From Spirosoma fluviale (GTDB lineage: Bacteria > Bacteroidota > Bacteroidia > Cytophagales > Spirosomataceae): 9,455 bases of DNA. Below the pieces are notes generated by a model. It had not been told where the DNA came from. It saw nothing but the letters and a program-made list of their open reading frames with translations, and ran no database searches. A program made the position numbers and the translations under genes. This document shows positions 1-7,948 of the stretch, piece after piece (the first letter of the stretch is position 1; the number at the start of each line of letters is the position of its first letter). The DNA is taken from assembly GCA_945860325.1 (NCBI GenBank), contig CAMARL010000062.1:1-9455 (forward strand), given 5' to 3'.

Positions 1-88
1 CCCGTACATGTGCTTGTGGAAAGTATTTTTTTGCTGAAATGGCGGCAAAAAATCCGGCAGCTCCTCCTCCTAAAATGACTATTTCCAA
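1..88 (-). CDS. FAD-dependent oxidoreductase, BaiN/HI0933-like, N-terminal fragment
   Basis: This is the start of a flavoprotein that runs off the left edge of the window. Its 29 visible residues form a Rossmann beta-alpha-beta start: a hydrophobic strand (EIVIL), the dinucleotide-binding glycine motif GGGAAG, then FFAAISAKKYFPQAHVR. GGGAAGFFAAI is typical of Bacteroidota members of the HI0933/BaiN family, which bind FAD (family knowledge). No ATG is available: an in-frame TGA lies at 118-116, so the start must be TTG at 88 or TTG at 112. I chose 88 because it puts the glycine motif at the usual distance from the N-terminus. The gene is divergent from the membrane protein to its right. The family call rests on the glycine motif and its flanks only; the catalytic part is outside the window. 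Confidence 0.72.
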   Translation of the reverse strand, partial: MEIVILGGGAAGFFAAISAKKYFPQAHVR

Positions 89-218
89 TGTGTATTTGCT
101 AGTGTTTGGCAAAAATCAAGAACAAATAGGGTAAATGAAATTATTTGAGGAATTAAATTTTATTTTTGGATATATATTTCAGGTATTAATGATTTAATTT
201 TTCTTTTTGACTATGGTT

Positions 219-251
219 TTTGTGATTTACTAGTATGTTGTTTTAGCTTTG
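219..251 (+). promoter_or_regulatory. Bacteroidota-type promoter (TTTG - 21 bp - TAGCTTTG)
   Basis: TTTG at 219-222 and TAGCTTTG at 244-251 match the Bacteroidota primary sigma consensus (TTG/TTTG near -33, TAnnTTTG near -7). The 21-bp spacer falls in the accepted range of about 17-23. It would start transcription around 256-260. This places TTG 249 inside the -7 box, so TTG 249 cannot be the start of the membrane-protein gene on this transcript. Confidence 0.6.
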
Positions 252-305
252 TTATTCTTTAATCAAAATGATTTTCAAACACGTGCACTCAAAACTTATT
301 TTTTT

Positions 306-1955
306 ATGATTTCCATTTCTGATAGGCAAATGTCTTTATTGGGCATCATTTTGATTTCCTTATTTACATCCTTGTTTGTATTTTTTATTATATGGTCTAC
401 GATCGATTTTCCATTTCAAGATGATGTTGATTATATTAGGTTCATATATTTGATAAAAACAGAAGGTCGAAATTTTCTTAATTCGATATCACTATTTTTT
501 CAATTAACGAATGATCATTTTATTTTGGTGCATCGGTTAATTCTTGTTTTCTTTTATTTCGTATTTGGGCATTTGCCTATTGATGGATTAATTTATTTTA
601 ACATATTGCAACTTCTAGTAATTCAATACTTATTTTATCTAGAATTCAAAAAATTAAAATTAAATATTTTTTTTTTCCTCCCAGTTATACTTATAAATTT
701 GCAACCCCAGTATTTTGAAGTATCAACATGGGCTGGTGGTGGACTAAGTCATATAACAACTTCCTTGTTAATTTTTTTGGCAGTTAAGCTATCTATTACA
801 AGGAAATATTTTTTAACATATTTGTTTACGGCGTTGTCAACTTTAACATTTGGAAGTGGATTATTTGCCATTAGTAGCGTGGGACTTTCTTATTTTCTTC
901 AAAAAAAATACAAACCCATACTAATATTGGTTCTTTTGCTAATCATTTATTTAATTATTTACAAAATAAATTATTCTCCTTCTGGCCGTATGGCAGAATT
1001 TAGCACTAATTTTTATAATATTTTTGTCACTTTTTTCGGATTGATTGGTGGAGTGTTTTCTATTTTTGACAAAAATGGAATTTTTCTTTCAGTTGGCGCA
1101 GGAATTTTTGCGTTCTCAGCCTTTGTATTTTTATTATTTAAAAGCTTTTTTAGGAGCTCTTCTATTCGAAGTGAAAGAATTATTTTGCTTTCTTATTTCA
1201 GCTATATGGCGGCCGCTATTTTTTTAATTGCATTTGTTCGAAGTTCGGCCGGACCGGTGATAGTTGGTCGATTTCTTATGTTTAGTCCCTTTCTATTGAC
1301 ATGTATCTACATTATCATTATTCCCTATTTTATTAATTCAAAATGGATAGTTGTCACATTGTTATTATTTAGTTTATGTTTTTCCGCATTAACTTATTAT
1401 AGATATACTCAGGTTGTTTTTGATAGAAAAAATTCGGCATTGGCTAATTCGTTTAATTGGAGTAATAATCATGTAATGTTTAATATGGATCCTAGATTTG
1501 TTGAATTATCAAATGAATTCTTAATACCTGCTTATCAAATGGGTATATGGAAAGTAAATGAAATGTATTTTCCTAACGACACATTTGATACTCAATTGAA
1601 AGCTATAAATTTGAAAATATCTAATTATACGCAACATCATCTCCCAAAGGATAATTATTTTATATTTCAAATAGATGCTTTTCCATCTGAACCTAGCTTA
1701 AATAACGCTTGGTTTGTTTTGTTTAAAAATAAATCTTCTGAAAAAAAATTCATTAGTCCTATAAAATTTCATAAAAATGGTATTTTGAATTTTTTTAAAA
1801 CTGGTAACTATTTGGTCCCATCTGGTTTGTTTGAAATTCAAACCCAACAAATGTCTCCAGGTACTTTTGAAATGTACGTGTTGGGTGATCATAATTTTAA
1901 GATAAATAAAACACTAGAGATTTCGTCAGCTAAAAATAGCGCTATTATTAAATGA
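306..1955 (+). CDS. Polytopic inner-membrane protein, GT-C glycosyltransferase-like
   Basis: A 549-residue integral membrane protein of unknown specific function. From ATG 306 it has about 11-12 hydrophobic segments: the first at roughly residues 10-32, most of the rest between 73 and 364. A soluble tail of about 180 residues follows. The loop after the first segment carries FQDDVDY (acidic pair at residues 39-40). An acidic motif in the first extracytoplasmic loop, many helices and a C-terminal soluble domain are the layout of GT-C glycosyltransferases, which use polyprenyl-linked sugars. This is an architectural inference, not a family match. The frame is open upstream to TTG 249, but that codon lies in the predicted promoter, so ATG 306 is preferred; ATG 330, just before the first helix, is also possible. 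The gene stands alone, is convergent with the minus-strand block and is much richer in A and T than its neighbours, partly because of its Phe/Ile/Leu content. Confidence 0.8.
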   Translation: MISISDRQMSLLGIILISLFTSLFVFFIIWSTIDFPFQDDVDYIRFIYLIKTEGRNFLNSISLFFQLTNDHFILVHRLILVFFYFVFGHLPIDGLIYFNILQLLVIQYLFYLEFKKLKLNIFFFLPVILINLQPQYFEVSTWAGGGLSHITTSLLIFLAVKLSITRKYFLTYLFTALSTLTFGSGLFAISSVGLSYFLQKKYKPILILVLLLIIYLIIYKINYSPSGRMAEFSTNFYNIFVTFFGLIGGVFSIFDKNGIFLSVGAGIFAFSAFVFLLFKSFFRSSSIRSERIILLSYFSYMAAAIFLIAFVRSSAGPVIVGRFLMFSPFLLTCIYIIIIPYFINSKWIVVTLLLFSLCFSALTYYRYTQVVFDRKNSALANSFNWSNNHVMFNMDPRFVELSNEFLIPAYQMGIWKVNEMYFPNDTFDTQLKAINLKISNYTQHHLPKDNYFIFQIDAFPSEPSLNNAWFVLFKNKSSEKKFISPIKFHKNGILNFFKTGNYLVPSGLFEIQTQQMSPGTFEMYVLGDHNFKINKTLEISSAKNSAIIK

Positions 1956-1965
1956 TTTAATTAGC
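1941..1965. terminator. Possible AT-rich bidirectional hairpin between convergent genes
   Basis: ATTAAA (1947-1952) and TTTAAT (1956-1961) can pair around TGA, the stop codon of the membrane-protein gene. GCTA (1941-1944) and TAGC (1962-1965) extend the stem across a two-base bulge. It lies between two convergent genes whose stops are only 18 bp apart. The stem is weak and AT-rich and no clear U-tract follows, so this is a tentative call. Confidence 0.25.
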
Positions 1966-1973
1966 AGAAATCT

Positions 1974-2229
1974 TTATTTCCTCACCTTAGCCGCAATCAT
2001 CTTGATCACATCTTCATCATTCCATTCTTGGCAATGTCCTGCCATCGCTGTAAAGGATATGTGTGCATCTGACTTTGGATTCGTTGTCTTGTCAATAAAT
2101 TCCTTGAAAAATCGCGTAGATACATTTGAGAAAAGTTTATCACAATCCCTGCTGACCATATCTATATTGGCATAGCGCATTAAAGGCTCCTAAGCTACAT
2201 AGCAAACTAAGCAGTATATATTTTTTCAT
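1974..2229 (-). pseudogene. Small secreted protein, signal peptide and body split by a +1 frameshift
   Basis: Two overlapping frames appear to be one damaged gene. ATG 2229 opens a clear signal peptide: KKY, a Leu-rich core, then GAFNALCQ as a plausible cleavage region. This frame ends at a TGA (2142-2140) after 29 codons. The body continues in the next frame down to 1974; it is 68 residues if read from ATG 2180 (start MRYANIDMVSRDCDK, end MIAAKVRK). Skipping one base near 2169-2160 joins them into a secreted protein of about 80 residues. The gene starts 26 bp after the 926-residue cytochrome gene and was probably cotranscribed with it. I do not recognise the body: it has two Cys (RDCDK and GHCQEW) but no CxxCH heme site. 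The alternative is that ATG 2180 is a real start of a cytoplasmic protein; the signal peptide directly upstream argues against that. Confidence 0.5.
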
Positions 2230-2255
2230 GGAATTCAATGCAAGTGATTTCTTAT

Positions 2256-5036
2256 TTATTGAATACCAAAAACCTTCATTTGCTTAATCATCCATGGAAT
2301 ATCATCTCCTGAAGCACTTGCCGGCTCATCTAAAACAATGCGCATGTATTTTGTTTTTGTATTGGCAAAAGCAATTTGATTATTTCCTTCATTCCCTGAT
2401 ACATGCGTTTTAGCCACTTGCCATGTTTGTCCATCCAAGGAGGTTTCAATCGTAAACTTACGAGGATGCGTGGAAACAGAAGGATTAGGTACGTTAGGAA
2501 TAGGCTTGTAACCCCGAGGAGTCATGGTTTGGGCATTGAACTGTAATTCCGAGAGCATGATTTCTTTAGGGAATTTTACTTCATACCACATGCCTTTGGA
2601 TTGCTTTTCGCCGGTAGACCAACCTTCATACGTGAAAGCCGTTTTAGGAGACCCCTTACTTCCTATTCGGTTGTTGCTGATATGACTGGCTTTTACTTCC
2701 CAGTTATCTTGAACACCTAATTCCTGTGGAACCATTGTATATAAGGGGTCAAATTTGTACAGACCATTTTGTTTCTTGGTCCTCGAACGAACCTCGGTAA
2801 CTTGTTGGGGTGTCACGAAAGACGCTTCATTCGACATACCCGTACGGATATAAGACAATACATCCGATATCCATTCATCCGATTGTTCCTTCATTGGAGC
2901 CATCATCCCACCAGAAAAAGTCTTCTTTTGAATGGGTCCTTCCAAACCATGCAACAACACCTGAATGGCATAACTTGGATGTCCTTGCAAGCGCAATGAT
3001 CCCGCTAAAGCTGGGGCAAAAAACTTGCCATTCCCCTCCGGTTTTCCTTGGCCATTATTTCCGTGACATTGGGAACAAAGCTCACTAAAAACTAATTCTC
3101 CACGCTCTAAAATCGCTTTTTGCTCTTTGCTAAATTCAGCTACTGGAGCTGCATTTCGCATTTTTATAGGCGTTATAATTTGTGTGGCGACCAATTTTAC
3201 CCCTTCCGCTGAATGGGTGGTCATCGCAGTTTTCAATTGAGCATCCAAGTCCGGTAACTGGAGCACTTTTCCGCTCAACATCGCTTGAATGCATACATCT
3301 GTGTTTGAATCTTTTAACAAGGTTTGGTACATCATGCCAAGCGATTTTTCACCTGCTTTATATAAAGTTTCCCCCGCCCGCATGGCATGAATGCGCATAC
3401 GAGGATTTGAGTCTTTGCTTAAGTTTTGAACCAAATCAGCTTTTAAAATACCTAAACCTTCTAAAGACCATAGCGCATGAATTCGGGCCAACTCATTTTT
3501 TGAGTTTTTAGCTAGCGTGATTAAGGCAGGTCCCACAGATACATCTTTTCGTAAAACGATTAATTGTTGGGCCATGTCTCTCCACCAACCGTTTGGATGC
3601 GATAAATGTCCAACGAGCGTACTGCTAGATTCATTGAGCATATTGGGTTGTTTTTTATCCCGCTCTAGCCCTTCATAGGTTAATCGCCAAATACGGCCAA
3701 ATCCCGTAACCTTTGCCATTTGGAACTGGTCAATTTTAGTTCTTAAATAAGAACCTTTGGCTGTCCAGTTTCCTTCTTGGATGATTCCGTGGTACATGTC
3801 CACAATATACATGGTCCCGTCTGGGGCGGTGGCCATATCGATCGGACGGAAAAGTGGATCTTTTGAACGAATGAATTCTGATTCATTTTTTTGATACACA
3901 TTGCTTAAGACAGTTAAACCTTCTTTATTTTCAGGATTTATTTGGCGTACAATTCTCGCGACTGGTTCACCATAGAATAATTGACCTTTCAAAGCATCTG
4001 GCAACCGATGTCCCCTAAAAATATCATTTCCAGCGGAACCTGTTACCCGACTTAACGAACCATCTGGTTGCTTTACCTGAGTCATTCCACCTTGCACATC
4101 CGCTAAATGCATCGCCTCCCCGTAAGGGATGTAAAACCCTTTTTCAAACTGATTGGGTACCTCGAAATTGCCATAATGAATCGGGAATTGGAAGTAAGAT
4201 GGAACGCCACTAGCGCCTCCTTGAAACCACATTTTGCCATCATTATCTTGGGTAGCACCCCATTGAGCTCGGTTGTATCCTGTCTTCTCACGAATAATCC
4301 CACCCGGTGTTTCCCGAATTCTAAATGAGTTTACTGTACTATAAAGCCAGTTGTCCATGCCATAATACAAGAAAGCTTGTTGGTGCTCTACATTCCCCGA
4401 TCGTCCATATTTCGTGGAAAATAACTCTTTTTTATCAGCCTTCCCATCTCCATTCGTATCTGTATATTTGTACACATTATCTGCGTCTGACTCCATGGTC
4501 AAAATGCAGTTTTTGCCATAAGGCAATACAAATCGAGGGAAAATTAGGTTGTCGACAAAAATGGTTCCACTCTCATAAACACCGTCGTTGTTCTTGTCTT
4601 CCCAACGAGAAATTCGGTTGATCGGATCTAATTCATTTTTAGAATCAGCATCAATCATATAAGACCTAAGCTCCAACACATACATCGCACCGTTTCCGTC
4701 AAACGTTATTTCTGCAGGATTTTCAATGGCCGGTTCAGTCAGTATGGGAGTTAATTTGTACCCTGGAGGCAATAACAACATTTTCGCTTCTTCCTCCGGA
4801 GAAAGAGATTTAACCGGATTTTTAGGGCTTATATCTATGCCTTTCCAAACTTCATCATTGGGGTCAATGCCCTCTGGCAACGTCACTTTAATTAGGGTAT
4901 CTAATTTAGCAATGCTTGATATGGCTTTTGAAATAGTTTGAATGGGCTTTATTCCAGGGATAAACGAACTGATTCCTAGGGTCGTAATAGCAAAAATAAG
5001 GAGGGTTTTAACTCTCGTCGTAGACTTGATTTTCAT
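2256..5036 (-). CDS. PVC-type heme-binding CxxCH protein: propeller dehydrogenase-like, HEAT, cytochrome c, discoidin-like
   Basis: A 926-residue exported c-type cytochrome with a dehydrogenase-like propeller, intact. Residues 1-30 form a signal peptide (basic start, hydrophobic core near 10-27). Residues about 78-450 match the propeller domain of Planctomycetes/Verrucomicrobia membrane-bound dehydrogenases (LPPGYKL...ITFDGNGAMYVLELRSYM), with Asp-rich loops DKNNDG and DTNGDGKAD that may bind calcium. Residues about 470-620 look like HEAT-type helical repeats. A class I cytochrome c domain follows at about 640-735, with CSQCH at 654-658 and a likely axial Met at 712 in GGMMAPM. Residues about 775-926 resemble an F5/8-type discoidin beta-sandwich, often a carbohydrate-binding module. 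It is probably periplasmic and oxidises an unknown, perhaps sugar-related, substrate. A terminator upstream suggests its own promoter in 5037-5160; GATATTTG on the minus strand (5082-5075) is a weak -7 candidate, but the nearest TTG is 25 bp upstream of it. Confidence 0.92.
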   Translation of the reverse strand: MKIKSTTRVKTLLIFAITTLGISSFIPGIKPIQTISKAISSIAKLDTLIKVTLPEGIDPNDEVWKGIDISPKNPVKSLSPEEEAKMLLLPPGYKLTPILTEPAIENPAEITFDGNGAMYVLELRSYMIDADSKNELDPINRISRWEDKNNDGVYESGTIFVDNLIFPRFVLPYGKNCILTMESDADNVYKYTDTNGDGKADKKELFSTKYGRSGNVEHQQAFLYYGMDNWLYSTVNSFRIRETPGGIIREKTGYNRAQWGATQDNDGKMWFQGGASGVPSYFQFPIHYGNFEVPNQFEKGFYIPYGEAMHLADVQGGMTQVKQPDGSLSRVTGSAGNDIFRGHRLPDALKGQLFYGEPVARIVRQINPENKEGLTVLSNVYQKNESEFIRSKDPLFRPIDMATAPDGTMYIVDMYHGIIQEGNWTAKGSYLRTKIDQFQMAKVTGFGRIWRLTYEGLERDKKQPNMLNESSSTLVGHLSHPNGWWRDMAQQLIVLRKDVSVGPALITLAKNSKNELARIHALWSLEGLGILKADLVQNLSKDSNPRMRIHAMRAGETLYKAGEKSLGMMYQTLLKDSNTDVCIQAMLSGKVLQLPDLDAQLKTAMTTHSAEGVKLVATQIITPIKMRNAAPVAEFSKEQKAILERGELVFSELCSQCHGNNGQGKPEGNGKFFAPALAGSLRLQGHPSYAIQVLLHGLEGPIQKKTFSGGMMAPMKEQSDEWISDVLSYIRTGMSNEASFVTPQQVTEVRSRTKKQNGLYKFDPLYTMVPQELGVQDNWEVKASHISNNRIGSKGSPKTAFTYEGWSTGEKQSKGMWYEVKFPKEIMLSELQFNAQTMTPRGYKPIPNVPNPSVSTHPRKFTIETSLDGQTWQVAKTHVSGNEGNNQIAFANTKTKYMRIVLDEPASASGDDIPWMIKQMKVFGIQ

Positions 5037-5160
5037 TCGTTAAAAATAGGTTTGTGTTAAGCTTTTATTAAAGGCAAATATCTTAAAATAAAATGAATTT
5101 TCTAAAACAACTCAGGGAAAGATTTTTCAATAATGGATGATGAGATTATGTCGATTCGAG

Positions 5161-5194
5161 AAACAAAAAAAAGATCCGACAATGCCGGATCTTT
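5161..5194 (-). terminator. Intrinsic terminator after the interrupted heme-binding gene
   Basis: On the minus strand, AAAGATCCG (5194-5186) and CGGATCTTT (5178-5170) form a perfect 9-bp stem around a 7-base loop. A T-rich tract down to 5161 (eight T, G, three T) follows. It begins 26 bp after the stop codon at 5221. The plus strand has no T-run after the stem, so the terminator works in the minus direction. It separates the two heme-binding protein genes into distinct transcripts, unless readthrough is substantial. Confidence 0.88.
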
Positions 5195-5220
5195 CCTATT
5201 TAAAATCAATAAACTGATTA

Positions 5221-7872
5221 TTATTTCTTTTGCTCAGATAAAAATGTAATCAAGGAAGCAAATTCCTCATACGATAATTCATTGGCTAGGCCAGTCGGCA
5301 TCATCGATGATTCCATCTCTTTTCTGCTGGAAATATCTGCGGTTTTAATCGTGGTTGTTTGCCCCGTGATATCCCTTAGGATCAATCTTTCAGCAGATTC
5401 ATTGGTGACAAATCCCATATATTCTCTCTTATTTTTGGTCGTAATTAATACCGTTGCAAATCCTTGTGAGATCGATGCATTTGGTTTTAAAATAGACTCA
5501 GCGATTTGCTCTCTGTTCATGATTGCACCAATCTGCCCCATATAAGGTCCTTTTGGCATATCTCCAGGTTTCAAACTATGGCAAACGACGCAACCTTGCT
5601 TGTTAAATAAGGCTCTACCTGCATTTGAATTGCCTGGCATTTTGACCATGGCTAACATGATATCTTCAATGGAGGTATTTCCAATTTGTCCTTTTTTATT
5701 ACGAATGGCTTCTAGGTCAACTTTCACCTCCTCTTTGGCCACCATATTTTGAGCAGCACCGGCCATCTCAGCGATTTCCATTTGATGCTTTTCATTTAAA
5801 TCCGATAATGCTATTTTTTCAGCATCCGATGATTTATTCCAAATAGCCAAGAAGAAATCCTTTATTTCTGGACTTGATTCCCAATCAGCCGTCTTGTAAT
5901 ATGGACCGTGTCCATTCGGCTTCGTCGACCACCAATATTGGCCCTCGTAGAAATTTTCTTTTTTGTACAATCGAGCAACTGTTTCTAAAATCTGCGATTT
6001 TAATTTAGCCTCTTTTGACTTATTGTATGTGGAAATAAGTGCCTTGGCAACAGCCGGGTCATGCATATAACGCATCGCCCATAAAGCAATCGTAGCATTT
6101 TTTGTACCCAAAGCTGCAATACTTTCCTTTTTGGCATCTAAACTTCTTAGCGCTTGAACAGCTACGTGGGAAGGAATGATGGCTGAATTAGGTTTTGCGT
6201 GTGGACCTTCTTTATCTTTGGGAGGTGCCACAAATGAGTTAGGAACTTTTACTTGTAATAAAGCTGATATTGCTTCTTTGCGGCCTAATCTGCCTAAACC
6301 AATGGCCGAGGCAACTTGAATACGAGGTGATGGATCTTTTAATCCATTCAAATAAGGTGCTAATGGAATTAATTTGCTTTTCGTTTTTCTGTCGGCCATT
6401 GCTCTTAATGCAAATTCTCTAACACTTTTATCTGCAATTAAAGTAACAAGTTTTACCAATCCCTTTGGGTCAGCCGCTTGTGCATACGTAAATATTCCAG
6501 TAGCTCTTGTATACAGAGGAAGCGATTTATCCGCCGCTAATTTCCAAGATATGGATGCAGCATCCTTCGCACTTCTACCCAATAGTTCTTGTTGGGCCGT
6601 GATTCTTGCCACCGCACTATTGGATTTCAACAAGTCTGTTAACTCAGCCAAGGAAGATTTTTTAACATCAGGAAATGCTTTGTAAGTCCATCCTTTTGGC
6701 ACTGCTTTGATGACAAATCCTTTGGTAGGACTTCCGGAAAACCCTGCTCCATCCCAGGCCGCAAGGTATAGTTGGCCCGAGCCATCTACATCTAAATCCG
6801 TTATTTGGGCCAACTTAATAAATGTCTCATCCTTTTGAGTAAAACTAGCTCCATCAGGTGTCACACGATGTATGTACAACATGCTATTGCCCCAATCGGC
6901 CATCATCGGCACTTGGTTGTATTTTGCTGGCCAAGTCGGCTCATCCATAAACAAGGACCCCGTACCAGAACCCCCACCTACATCCACTAAACCAGGAAGG
7001 ATTTCTTCCGTAAAGTGCTTAAATAATAAGGGATAGCCATATTCACCTGATTGAATCTGATGACTAAAACGAATGTTCCAACCCGCGCCGTCATTGGTAT
7101 TATCCCGCGTAAATATATTCATGTAGGCGTCAATCGCTACATCGTAAATATTTCTAGTTCCATGCGTATAAACCTCCATTTCAGTACCATCTGGCCTTAC
7201 TCGGACGATTCCTCCACCCAACATGGTTAATTTTTTTCCTGAACGGTCAACCGCATCATGGAAACCAAAGTCGCCGACTGCGATGTAAATCCAGCCATCG
7301 ATACCCAAGCGAATTCCATTCGTTGAATGATCTGTACCTCTACTTTGAAGGAATTTAACAGAACTTATATGCTCAATTTAAGGAGAAGAAGGTCCGTCAG
7401 CGACTCCATCATTGTCCTTGTCCTCAAAAACGACTAAATCCATACCTGTAGCTTTTCCCGTTTCTGGAGAGAAAACAGTATGAAGCACATATACTTTGTT
7501 GCCCAAAGAAATGATTCCACGTGGATTGTCGACCATCGCAAATTGTGTGCTGACATCTACTTTTCCATCATGGTCTTTGTCGATAAGTTTTAAGATATAA
7601 CCCTTTTTAGGAGTCTTACCCAATGATCCAATTTTGTCTACTCCTACATATACCTCACCAGTTGCGGCAACGGCCAAACAAGCAGGGGAAGGGGTGAGAT
7701 CGCCACTCGTGAAATTTTTAACTTGTAATTCACCAGGCCAAAACCCAGCATTGCGTAAAGTGTCAATTTTGACAATGGCGCTTGAATTATTTTGCTTGGA
7801 CGAAGAATCAAAAAAATGAATTCCAAAAAAGAAAAGTAGCCCATAAATCAAGGCGAAGCTAATTTTTAACAT
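5221..7872 (-). pseudogene. PVC-type heme-binding CxxCH protein interrupted by an in-frame TAA
   Basis: One 883-codon gene read as two pieces: 164 codons from ATG 7872 to TAA 7380-7378, then the same frame to 5221. The frame does not shift, and the 23 codons between the TAA and TTG 7308 encode family-typical sequence (FLQSRGTDHSTNGI), so a second start there is not credible. Domains: N-terminal signal/anchor (residues 4-21); propeller about 45-400, with Asp loops DKDHDGKVD and DKDNDGVAD, then GIDGWIYIAVGDFGF and GTRNIYDVAID; HEAT-like repeats about 410-660; and a heme domain about 745-883 with CVVCH at 761-765. The C-terminus (GFATVLITTK, LILRDITGQ, SMMPTGL) fits the Planctomycetes/Verrucomicrobia heme-binding domain type. 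The rest of the gene is clean, so the stop is recent, an error or read through. TTA (Leu) to TAA would restore the expected PLIEHIS. The product is normally exported and carries heme c; its substrate is unknown. The piece from 7308 alone lacks a signal peptide. Confidence 0.85.
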
Positions 7873-7948
7873 GTTACAATAGGTTTATATGTATTTGGTA
7901 AGTACAATTAATTGGCAATATATTAATTGATCCGATCATTTCAATCCT
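7873..7948. promoter_or_regulatory. Divergent spacer with two ATTAATTG repeats
   Basis: This AT-rich spacer lies between the heme-binding gene (minus) and the glycosidase remnant (plus), so the promoter of the minus-strand gene should be here. ATTAATTG occurs at 7907-7914 and again at 7922-7929, 15 bp apart start to start. The first copy is part of the perfect palindrome CAATTAATTG (7905-7914). These could be operator half-sites or chance in AT-rich DNA. I found no good TAnnTTTG box on either strand. Confidence 0.25.

Noticed and set aside
1929..1944. Short palindromes (GCTA...TAGC, TAGCGCTA) at the end of the membrane-protein gene as recombination sites
   Set aside because: They are 4-8 bases long, inside coding sequence, and not repeated elsewhere in the window.
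2769..4941. Several plus-strand open frames opposite the 926-residue cytochrome
   Set aside because: They lie wholly within a long, well-supported minus-strand gene and show no domain, signal peptide or start context of their own.
5221..7308. A separate gene starting at TTG 7308
   Set aside because: The frame is continuous with 7872-7378 across one TAA, the codons between are family-typical, and the piece has no signal peptide although it needs export for heme c attachment.
7378..7380. Reassigned stop codon or alternative genetic code
   Set aside because: TAA is the normal stop of the 926-residue cytochrome, the lipoprotein and this gene itself, so TAA is not reassigned. It is also not TGA, so selenocysteine does not apply.
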